Made by a program: the position numbers and the translations under genes. DNA of 27,005 nt from Erythrobacter sp. (lineage in GTDB: Bacteria > Pseudomonadota > Alphaproteobacteria > Sphingomonadales > Sphingomonadaceae). The DNA lies in NCBI GenBank assembly GCA_002695185.1, contig NZOF01000173.1:1-27005 (forward strand), in the 5' to 3' direction. A model generated the notes under the pieces. It had not been told where the DNA came from, did no database searches, and worked only from the letters and a program-made list of their open reading frames with translations. This document shows positions 7,767 through 16,823 of this stretch, piece by piece; the stretch's first letter is position 1; every line of letters starts with the position of its first letter.

Positions 7767-8438
7767 TCAGCGGCAGAAGCTGCCGTTGCCATGTTCGAGA
7801 TGGAAATGGTCTTCGTGAGCACTGTTGTAGTCCGGCCCCAATACGGTGCCAAACCTTTTGCAGGCGCTGCGATGCACCGTTCTCAGAAACTCCTGCTCGT
7901 CGCGACTGGCGTTCCAGCCGGATTTCACAGTGATCCGCCGACCATCGGCGAGCACGAAAGCGCCTATATCGATGGCTTCGGCACGCGAATGGGCTGAGCG
8001 TCGGGCGGTTCCCGCCACATTGCGGCAGGAGTAGCTGCCCATGGTCTCTATTTTCGCAATCGGGCTACCAAGTATCTGCCGCGCGGCACGATCGACACCG
8101 TAGCGTGCCCAGGCTGCGAAACTGTTCGCGAGAGGACAGGCGAGCGGCCCGAGGTTGGTAACGGTCAGCGGACCCAAATCTCCTCCGACGCGATCCAGCT
8201 TTACACTATCGAGTGTGGAACATCCCGCACCGTACATCCGGTCAGGCAAGGGGGCGAACTGAGCGCCGGATTGTCCCAGTTGCTGCAGGCAAAGCCGCGC
8301 TTCCGGTCGCTCCCAATTAACAGAACCACGACCCGCCACAGGTCCGGGACTTGCAGGCTGGCGAGTATCAGGCGTGGCGCTGCAACCAGCCACAAAAATG
8401 GATGCGATCAATGTTAGCAGGGGTGCGATCCGGCGCAT
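7767..8438 (-). CDS. extensin-like family lipoprotein
   Basis: This 223-residue protein has a lipoprotein signal (MRRIAPLLTLIASIFVAGC, lipid Cys19) and an extensin-like C-terminal domain, a bacterial family related in fold to LAS-type peptidoglycan metallopeptidases. Key residues visible: SAHSRAEAIDIGAF with His and Asp, and SAHEDHFHLE near the end with the HxH pair. Six mature-region cysteines could form disulfides in the periplasm. Cell-wall turnover is the likely role, but activity is unproven for the family. I prefer ATG 8438 over ATG 8444 because AAGG lies 7 bases before the former and only 1 base before the latter. It is convergent with the LuxR-type gene, 6 bases apart. Confidence 0.88.
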   Translation of the reverse strand: MRRIAPLLTLIASIFVAGCSATPDTRQPASPGPVAGRGSVNWERPEARLCLQQLGQSGAQFAPLPDRMYGAGCSTLDSVKLDRVGGDLGPLTVTNLGPLACPLANSFAAWARYGVDRAARQILGSPIAKIETMGSYSCRNVAGTARRSAHSRAEAIDIGAFVLADGRRITVKSGWNASRDEQEFLRTVHRSACKRFGTVLGPDYNSAHEDHFHLEHGNGSFCR

Positions 8439-8500
8439 TGTCATACCTTATGCCTATACGCTGAACCTATCTAGAACGTCGAACTATAGGGTTTTTAGCG

Positions 8501-9982
8501 CTAGAGGGCAGTCTGCGCTTCACGTGCACTATAGGTGGCCTTGCTGACAAGCCAAGTTGCCAGCCACGCCGCGATGAAGCCGGGCACGATCTCGTAAAGG
8601 CCGCCGTCGAACCCAGGAAGTTGGCTGTTCCAGCCAAGTGCGATCCATGCGGCAACCGTGCCCGCGCCCGCCACGAGCCCTGCTACGGCACCGGCACCGG
8701 TCATGCGATCCCATACCAGAGACAGGATTATGAGGGGACCAAATGCCGCTCCGAAGCCAGCCCATGCATTCGACACGAGGCCGAGGACCTCGCTGTCTGG
8801 ATCGCTGGCGATCCAGATCGCAGCAAGGGCAACCAACGCTACGCACACCCGCCCGACATTGACACTCTCGCGCTCACTGGCGTGCTTGCGGAAGAAGAGC
8901 TTGTAAAAGTCTTCCGTAAGCGAGGATGATGCCACCAGAAGTTGTGAGCTGATCGTCGACATGATGGCTGCAAGCAGCGCAGCCAACAGGAAGCCCGTAA
9001 CGATAGGGTGGAAGAGCAGGTTCGCAAGGACGATGAATATCGTCTCGGGATTGTCGACTACGATGCCGTTGCGTTCGGTATAGGCTCGTCCTGCTATGCC
9101 GATACCGATCGATCCGAGCAGCGCGACGCCCATCCAGCTCATCCCGATGTTACGTGCCGTCTTGACCTTTTCTACTGTGTCGATCGCCATAAAGCGCACG
9201 ATGATATGCGGCTGCCCGAAGTATCCCAGGCCCCACGTTATTGCGCTGATAAAGCCGAGCAGGGTCAGGCCCTGCGTCAAACTGAGGAACCCTTCGACCG
9301 GAACGTCAGTTAACGAACCGCCGCTTTCTCCGCCGGCCCCGAACATGACCACAAGCGGCATGAGCACGAGAGCGACCACCATGATGCATCCTTGGACGAA
9401 ATCGGTCAGGCTTACTGCCAGGAACCCCCCAACCATCGTATATGCAAGCACGACGAGGGCAGTGATCCAGATCCCGGCCATATAGTCGCTCAAACCGACA
9501 TCGGGGATGATCCCGGCAAAACTGGTTTCGAACAGAAGGCCCCCACCTACCAGGCCCGCGGCGGTGTATACGGCGAAGAACACCACTACGATCAGGGCCG
9601 ATATCACCCGTAGCGCCGTGGCTTTTTCCGGGAACCGGTTGGCGAGGAATTCCGGGATAGTCAGGGCATTACCGAGTTCCTCGGTCTGTTTGCGGAGGCG
9701 AGGGGCAACAACGATCCAGTTGGCCAGAGCACCGACAAAGAGGCCGATGCCGATCCACGCTTCTACTAAACCCGCGGCGAACAGCGCGCCGGGCAGTCCG
9801 AGCAGCAACCATCCGCTCATATCCGAGGCGCCTGCAGACAAAGCGGCAACTGCAGGATGGAGGTTGCGGCCAGCCAGCAGATAACCTTCACTGGTATCCG
9901 TAGAGCGCTTCCAGGCCCACAGGCCGATCGCAATCATCAAAACGAAATAAAGGGTGAGGGAGATAAGTGTACCAGTCTGCAT
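8501..9982 (-). CDS. putP: sodium/proline symporter-like transporter (SSS family)
   Basis: This 493-residue integral membrane protein of the solute:sodium symporter family imports proline or a similar solute using the sodium gradient. The first helix LISLTLYFVLMIAIGLWAW is followed by the conserved SEGYLLAGRNLHPAVAALSAGASDMSGWLLLGLPG (about residues 26-60), which carries the sodium and substrate residues in PutP. About 13 membrane segments can be traced. I chose ATG 9982 (MQTGTLISL) because it starts just before helix 1 as in PutP; an upstream GTG at 10021 would add 13 residues with no better ribosome site. It is divergent from the ZIP-like gene, with about 100 bases between. The proline specificity is by family resemblance. 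Confidence 0.9.
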   Translation of the reverse strand: MQTGTLISLTLYFVLMIAIGLWAWKRSTDTSEGYLLAGRNLHPAVAALSAGASDMSGWLLLGLPGALFAAGLVEAWIGIGLFVGALANWIVVAPRLRKQTEELGNALTIPEFLANRFPEKATALRVISALIVVVFFAVYTAAGLVGGGLLFETSFAGIIPDVGLSDYMAGIWITALVVLAYTMVGGFLAVSLTDFVQGCIMVVALVLMPLVVMFGAGGESGGSLTDVPVEGFLSLTQGLTLLGFISAITWGLGYFGQPHIIVRFMAIDTVEKVKTARNIGMSWMGVALLGSIGIGIAGRAYTERNGIVVDNPETIFIVLANLLFHPIVTGFLLAALLAAIMSTISSQLLVASSSLTEDFYKLFFRKHASERESVNVGRVCVALVALAAIWIASDPDSEVLGLVSNAWAGFGAAFGPLIILSLVWDRMTGAGAVAGLVAGAGTVAAWIALGWNSQLPGFDGGLYEIVPGFIAAWLATWLVSKATYSAREAQTAL

Positions 9983-10085
9983 GAAACCGGTCGTAACAAA
10001 TGCAACGGGGCTTGGCCACACTAGGAAGGACCACTCCCGCTCACCTACTTGCTATAGCTTATTTTTCTTGGAAAGGTCGGGGCTT

Positions 10086-10841
10086 ATGGAGCAGCCAGTA
10101 CTCACCTTTGCCATGGCTATCGCTTTCTGCGCCGTACACCTATTTGTCGGTCGACTGAAATGGTTGGCGCGAACGCCTCGTAGCAAGTGGCTCTCTTTCG
10201 CCGGGGGCGTGGCGGTGGGATATGTCTTCATGCATATCTTGCCGGAACTCGGATCGCATGCTGCGACTTTTGAGCGGGCTACCGGCTTCGATGCGGTGAT
10301 GGCCGAAAGTCTCGTAAATACCTTGGCGCTTGTTGGGCTGGTGCTGTTCTACGGTCTGGAGCGAGCCCTTTCCATCTCCCGCGATGCCAGGCAGCAGGAG
10401 GAGGGCAGGGATCGACCGCACCATCCGGTATTTTGGCTGCATCTCAGCGCTAGCGCCTTGCTTGTTGCCCTCATCACCTATCTCCTCAACCATCGTGAAG
10501 ACACCACCGGCGTTGGCTTGATGTTATATTTCATTGCCATGATACTACACTTTTTCACGGCTGATTTCGGCTCCCGGACCGAGCATCCAGAGCTTTACGA
10601 TTCAAGGGGCCGGTGGGTGCTGGCCGGGGCCACGCTAGGAGGCTGGTCGCTTGGCCTGCTGCTTGAATTGCCTGAGGTCATTATCGGTTGCCTCTTCGCT
10701 TTTGTAGCGGGCGGCATTGTCCTTCTCGTGCTCAAGGAAGAATTGCCCGCGGAGAGGCGTAGTTTCTTCCTGCCTTTTCTCGCAGGGGCTTCTTCGTATG
10801 CTGCCCTGGTTTTAGCAGAGACGGCGGTGGTCATCTCATAA
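10086..10841 (+). CDS. ZIP-like integral membrane protein
   Basis: This 251-residue protein has about eight hydrophobic segments (near residues 4-22, 33-53, 77-97, 118-137, 144-164, 178-197, 198-220 and 228-250). The layout recalls ZIP metal transporters, as do GYVFMHILPELGSH in helix 2 and FVAGGIVLLVLKEELP near the end. However, the usual metal-binding histidines of ZIP helices 4 and 5 (HNxPEG, HExPHE) are not seen: the matching places read ILHFFTADFG and LLELPEVIIG. It may therefore be a non-canonical or non-transporting relative. ATG 10086 was chosen because AAAGG lies 9 bases upstream and helix 1 follows directly; the frame runs open upstream into the putP promoter region. The substrate is unknown. 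Confidence 0.7.
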   Translation: MEQPVLTFAMAIAFCAVHLFVGRLKWLARTPRSKWLSFAGGVAVGYVFMHILPELGSHAATFERATGFDAVMAESLVNTLALVGLVLFYGLERALSISRDARQQEEGRDRPHHPVFWLHLSASALLVALITYLLNHREDTTGVGLMLYFIAMILHFFTADFGSRTEHPELYDSRGRWVLAGATLGGWSLGLLLELPEVIIGCLFAFVAGGIVLLVLKEELPAERRSFFLPFLAGASSYAALVLAETAVVIS

Positions 10842-10941
10842 CAACATAAGTGATCTTGCGTCTCATCTTACTTTCAACTCAAGTCATCCGTGACAAGTTT
10901 GCAACATGCATCGGGGCAAGTTGTTTTGCATGTAATTCCGC

Positions 10942-10966
10942 GGAACCCAAGTCGTTCTCACTCGTC
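10942..10966 (+). promoter_or_regulatory. EcfG-like promoter candidate for the outer-membrane protein
   Basis: GGAAC (10942-10946), 16 bases, then CGTC (10963-10966) differs by one base from the GGAAC-N16/17-CGTT pattern recognised by the alphaproteobacterial general-stress sigma factor EcfG. It lies 32 bases before ATG 10998, a suitable distance. It is a short motif and may be chance. Confidence 0.3.
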
Positions 10967-10997
10967 CGATTGCCGAACAAGTGAAAAGGATTACTCA

Positions 10998-11849
10998 ATG
11001 AAATCGCACCTCTATCTTGCATCTATCCTGGCTGTTGCAGCCGCTTCGCCAGTTGTCGCGCAGTCGGACAACGCCGGCATGGATAGCGACTATTTCTCCG
11101 GACCTTATGTTTCCGCATCGGTGAATGGCGACTTCGTCAATGATGGCGCCAGCGAGCGCATTGTCTTCGATCCTAACGGTGGTACCGATTTTCAGACGAA
11201 CCTTCCTACTGTAACTGGCGGAAACGCGTTCTCACCCGGATATTGCGCAGGCGAAGCGCTGGGTAGCCAGAGGGCGCAAGGTTGTGGCGACGACGATTCA
11301 GCTATCAGTGGTTCGATACGAGCTGGATTCGATACGCGCGTAGGTAACTTTGCGGTCGCTGGCTTACTGGTCGAAGGCACGCTCGGCGGCCCGACCGATT
11401 ATACCACCGGTTTCAGCACCACACCTGCAAGCTATACCTTTGGCCGTGAAGTCGAAGGTTCGGCTGCTCTGCGTGGCCGGCTTGGTATTTCCCCAGGCGA
11501 TGGCCGTGGGCTTCTCTATGCAACAGGCGGTGTTGTTTACGGAAAGATTGACCACGACTTTGCGACGACCAACACTGCGAATGCTTTCGAAGTCGTTGAC
11601 GGTGATGATTGGCAGTTCGGCGGTCAGATCGGTATGGGTGGTGAATTGATGATCACCGACAACCTTTCGTTCGGTGTTGAATACCTTCACACTCGTTACG
11701 ACGATGACGATTCCTATGTGGCAGTGACGCAGGGGACTGCTCCTGCTACAAACCCGTTCGTACTGCAGGGTGGATCCAGCAACGTTCGTTTGAGCAATAC
11801 TGATCTCAATATCGACTCTTTCCGGGCGACCGTGGGTTTTCACTTCTAA
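10998..11849 (+). CDS. outer-membrane beta-barrel protein (Omp25/OmpA-barrel-like)
   Basis: This 283-residue protein has a clear Sec signal (MKSHLYLASILAVAAASPVVA, cleavage before QSD). It then alternates short polar/aromatic strands typical of an eight-stranded barrel: YFSGPYVSASVNGDF, AISGSIRAGFDTRVGNFAVAGLLVEG, GSAALRGRLGISP, LLYATGGVVYGKIDHDF, QFGGQIGMGGELMITDNLSFGVEYLHTRYDD, and a last strand ending FRATVGFHF with the terminal Phe needed for barrel assembly. Two cysteines (GYCAGE, QGCGDDD) probably bridge an outer loop. AAAAGGA lies 7 bases before ATG 10998, fixing the start, although the frame is open to 10890. A strong terminator follows. Its role could be structural or adhesive; this is unknown. 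Confidence 0.88.
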   Translation: MKSHLYLASILAVAAASPVVAQSDNAGMDSDYFSGPYVSASVNGDFVNDGASERIVFDPNGGTDFQTNLPTVTGGNAFSPGYCAGEALGSQRAQGCGDDDSAISGSIRAGFDTRVGNFAVAGLLVEGTLGGPTDYTTGFSTTPASYTFGREVEGSAALRGRLGISPGDGRGLLYATGGVVYGKIDHDFATTNTANAFEVVDGDDWQFGGQIGMGGELMITDNLSFGVEYLHTRYDDDDSYVAVTQGTAPATNPFVLQGGSSNVRLSNTDLNIDSFRATVGFHF

Positions 11850-11867
11850 GGCCTACACGGATACAAG

Positions 11868-11902
11868 AAAGGGCCGCTTCCTTACGGAAGCGGCCCTTTT
11901 TT
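11868..11902 (+). terminator. Rho-independent terminator, probably bidirectional
   Basis: GGGCCGCTTCC (11871-11881), loop TTAC, and GGAAGCGGCCC (11886-11896) form a perfect 11-bp stem followed by six T. AAA before the stem extends it, and on the minus strand the matching AAGAAA run gives a weaker U-tract. It therefore probably ends both the outer-membrane gene and typA, which converge here. Confidence 0.95.
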
Positions 11903-11930
11903 GTCGGTGTAATCTTTTGTCGGTGTGATC
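11899..11930. repeat. 16-bp tandem duplication beside the terminator
   Basis: TTTTGTCGGTGTAATC (11899-11914) is followed at once by TTTTGTCGGTGTGATC (11915-11930), identical at 15 of 16 positions. It starts inside the T-tract of the terminator and ends just before the typA stop. It looks like a slippage duplication without evident function. Confidence 0.85.
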
Positions 11931-11935
11931 TAAAT

Positions 11936-13756
<1,821 letters not shown>

Positions 13757-13931
13757 AATGAGTGCTTTCGTAAGGATGCCGTAACGGCGGGCACTTGCGG
13801 GCCGGCCAATTCGTGGGCGCACCTAGCCGAAATGGTGCAATGCGGCAAGCACCCATACCCGATGGGATGTGTTGCCGTCCGGGCACATCACGCTTGGGAG
13901 TAGCCAATAAATGCGCTAGACGCTGGACGGT

Positions 13932-13959
13932 CGAAGAACAGAAAAAAATTAATTCTTCG
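13932..13959. promoter_or_regulatory. inverted repeat CGAAGAA-N14-TTCTTCG upstream of the TonB receptor
   Basis: Two perfect 7-base arms at 13932-13938 and 13953-13959 flank an A/T-rich 14-base centre. They sit 68 bases before the receptor start in the 270-base typA/receptor divergent region. It could be an operator or a leader hairpin. I see nothing else definite in this stretch apart from the ribosome site near 14011-14017. Confidence 0.35.
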
Positions 13960-14026
13960 GAGTCCGCGCGCTTTTTGGGGAAGGCGGGCAGGCAAATGAC
14001 ATCAGGTTTTGAGAGGAAGCCGCTAC

Positions 14027-16735
14027 ATGAAATTTAAGGCCTATGGTCGCACGGCGACTATTCGTTCCGCCTTTCTGGTTGGTACAGCCGCCATTGTTCT
14101 TCCGACGTCCGCCTTCGCGCAGGACGCTGATCAGGAGCAGGCGGCTCAGTACGATAATGCGGAAGAACAGGCAGCCAGCCCTGACCCCAATGTAATCATC
14201 GTTACTGCAACCAAGCGCGAGCAGACACTCCAAGAGGTGCCGGTCGCAGTCAGCGTTACCACTGCCGAAACAATCGAGCGCGCTCAAATTCGCGACATCG
14301 CAGATCTCGCGACTGTTGTTCCATCGCTCCAGGTAAGCCAACTGCAAAGCGCATTCGCGACAAGCTATTCGGTTCGTGGGTTCGGTACGGACGGTAACAA
14401 TATCGGGCTCGAACCGTCAGTCGCCATGTTCGTGGATGGCGTTTACCGCAGTCGCGCTGTCGCGCAAATTTCGGATCTTCCCGATATCCAGCGCGTGGAA
14501 GTGCTGCGTGGCCCTCAATCCACTCTGTTCGGAAAGAACGCGAGTGCCGGTGTCATCTCGATTGTCACCAAGCGTCCGGAATTTGAATTTTCTGGTTCTG
14601 TCGAGGCAAGCTATGGCAATTACGATGCGAAGGTCGTGAAAGGCTATGTTACGGGCCCGATCAGCGATTCCATCGCATTCAGCGCTGGCGCCGGTTACAA
14701 CAATCGGGACGGGTTTCTGACCAACGGTTTTAATGGTGAAGACGTCAATGACCGCAACCGGTGGTTCGCTCGCGGACAGCTTCTTTTCGATAACGGCGGA
14801 CCGCTACAGGCCCGGATTATTGCGGATTACGACAAGATCGAAGAGCGCTGCTGCGGGGTCGTAAATGTCGCTCCGTCGCTAGAGACCGGTATCATCACTT
14901 CTCCCTTGATCGGGGGGCAGATAAACGATTTCCGCGACAATCCAGACGGCGACCTGATTTTTACTGACGTTGACCCGCTGAACGACATCAAAAATTACGG
15001 TATCTCGGGCCAGCTCGATTATGAATTCGGCGATGTCGTTCTCACATCGATAACGTCATATCGCGAAACTCATCTAGCTGCCGATCAGGATGTGGATTTC
15101 ACCAGCGCATCGCTCTCTTCGGGAGCAAATATCGGTGATGCCGACATCGACACATTCACGCAGGAACTCCGGGTGTCCTCGGATTTCGATGGACCGTTCA
15201 ACTTCCTTCTCGGCGGGTACTATTTCGATGAGACCGTCGACACGTCCGACCAGATCATCTTCGGCGATGATTTCCGCACCTATGCTGATTTGCTCATTCG
15301 CGGACTGACTGGGGGAACGCAGAGCGTGCCCTCTTTGGAAGCGACACTCAGCGCTCTGAACGGCACTGATTATACAGGCCAGTTCTTTGCTGACGGTCAG
15401 GGCTTTTTCAATTCGATAACGCAAGACAATGAAGCGTATTCGTTCTTCGGAAACGTCGATTTCGATTTCACTGACGAGCTCGTTCTGACTCTTGGCGCCA
15501 ACTACACCAAAGACAAGAAGCAGATCGTCACTGACTCCCGCAGTGAAGATGTGTTCTCGGGGATCGATCTTGTCGGCTCAGGGAATCGCGCCATTTTCGC
15601 TCAGGGTCTCGCTGGACAGGTGGGTGACATATTGATGCTTGGCCGTCCGGCCTCTCCGGCCGAAATCGGTGCCTTTGCAGCTGCCAACCCTGCAGCGTTT
15701 GGGCAGGTGGCGGCAGGAGTGCAGGCATTTGCCGATGCAAATGATACCAATCCGGCGGTCAATACGCTTCTCGGACTTCGGCCCTTGCAATTCCTTCCGC
15801 CGTTCCAGAACTGTCCGAATGCAGTCGAAAGCTGCAGCACAAATGACGATGACTGGAGCTGGAACGTGCGCCTGGCCTATGAGGTCACGCCGACACTCAA
15901 CGTCTATGCTAGCTGGGCAACGGGCTACAAGGCACCGAGCTTCAATCTGTCGCGCGACAGTCGACCGGTTCCGTCCGATTTTGCGGCTCTACAGCAACAA
16001 GGTCTCGCGGTTACCAATCTGCGTCCGGGCACACGCTTCGCCGACGCTGAAAACTCGGAAGTGTACGAAGTCGGCATCAAGGGCAATTGGGGCTTGGCCG
16101 CTGCCAATCTGACCGTTTTCCAGCAGAGCATCGACGATTTCCAGGCCAACACATTCACCGGCTCGTCGTTCGTCCTCAGCAATGCGGGTAAACAGGAAAC
16201 CTTCGGGATTGAGTTCGACGGCTATGTCCGGCCAACCGAGGCTTTGACCCTCAATCTCGCCATGACGTATCTCGACGCGCAGTATGACAGCTTCGTCGAT
16301 TCACCGGTGGGCGATTTGTCTGGTGTTGCCGTGGCCGGCGTTCCGGAACTGGCCGCCGTATTCGGGGCGACTTACGATCAAGAAGTCAACGATGCAGGGG
16401 ATCGCATCATCCTGCGTGGTGATTTCTCCTATCAGTCCCAAGTGCAGGTCTTGAACGGCCTGACGAACTTCATCGTGACCGATCCTGCTACTGCGGAACG
16501 TGATTTCACCCAGGCGCGTGCCGTAGCGCAGCAGTACACGCGCGAGGTCAACAGCCTGAACGCCTCACTAACCTATGCGATGGCGATGGGGCTCGAGGTG
16601 TCGGTGTGGGGACGCAACCTGCTTGACGATCGCTACATCACGACGATCTTCCCGTCGGTGGCGCAGGGCCAGTCAATCTCTGGCTACCCGAACCAGCCCC
16701 GCACTTATGGTGTGGCTGCGAAGTTCAAGTTCTGA
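14027..16735 (+). CDS. TonB-dependent receptor
   Basis: This 902-residue outer-membrane receptor would take up a large or scarce ligand using TonB energy. It has a signal peptide (cleavage after Ala31 in SAFAQ), an acidic linker, a TonB-box-like NVIIVTATKREQ (about 55-66), and a plug domain with EVPVAVSV, DIADLATVVPSL and VEVLRGPQSTLFGKNASAGVISIVTKRP. The long barrel ends KFKF, with the terminal Phe. FGKNASAGVISIVT and GLEPSVAMFVDGVYRS are typical of the large sphingomonad receptor group annotated for siderophores or plant-derived compounds. GAGAGGA lies about 9 bases before ATG 14027. No transport or catabolic genes flank it, so the ligand is not predictable. A terminator follows. Confidence 0.95.
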   Translation: MKFKAYGRTATIRSAFLVGTAAIVLPTSAFAQDADQEQAAQYDNAEEQAASPDPNVIIVTATKREQTLQEVPVAVSVTTAETIERAQIRDIADLATVVPSLQVSQLQSAFATSYSVRGFGTDGNNIGLEPSVAMFVDGVYRSRAVAQISDLPDIQRVEVLRGPQSTLFGKNASAGVISIVTKRPEFEFSGSVEASYGNYDAKVVKGYVTGPISDSIAFSAGAGYNNRDGFLTNGFNGEDVNDRNRWFARGQLLFDNGGPLQARIIADYDKIEERCCGVVNVAPSLETGIITSPLIGGQINDFRDNPDGDLIFTDVDPLNDIKNYGISGQLDYEFGDVVLTSITSYRETHLAADQDVDFTSASLSSGANIGDADIDTFTQELRVSSDFDGPFNFLLGGYYFDETVDTSDQIIFGDDFRTYADLLIRGLTGGTQSVPSLEATLSALNGTDYTGQFFADGQGFFNSITQDNEAYSFFGNVDFDFTDELVLTLGANYTKDKKQIVTDSRSEDVFSGIDLVGSGNRAIFAQGLAGQVGDILMLGRPASPAEIGAFAAANPAAFGQVAAGVQAFADANDTNPAVNTLLGLRPLQFLPPFQNCPNAVESCSTNDDDWSWNVRLAYEVTPTLNVYASWATGYKAPSFNLSRDSRPVPSDFAALQQQGLAVTNLRPGTRFADAENSEVYEVGIKGNWGLAAANLTVFQQSIDDFQANTFTGSSFVLSNAGKQETFGIEFDGYVRPTEALTLNLAMTYLDAQYDSFVDSPVGDLSGVAVAGVPELAAVFGATYDQEVNDAGDRIILRGDFSYQSQVQVLNGLTNFIVTDPATAERDFTQARAVAQQYTREVNSLNASLTYAMAMGLEVSVWGRNLLDDRYITTIFPSVAQGQSISGYPNQPRTYGVAAKFKF

Positions 16736-16760
16736 TCAAGCTTGCACAATGCGAATAGGG

Positions 16761-16784
16761 AAGGGGGCTTTCGGGCCCCCTTTC
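16761..16784 (+). terminator. Rho-independent terminator after the TonB receptor
   Basis: AAGGGGGC (16761-16768), a six-base loop, and GCCCCCTT (16775-16782) form an 8-bp GC-rich stem followed by a short T run (TTTCT). It lies 26 bases after the receptor stop. Confidence 0.85.
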
Positions 16785-16823
16785 TCATATGGTCGAAGGG
16801 TTATTGGGCTTATGATTCTGCTC

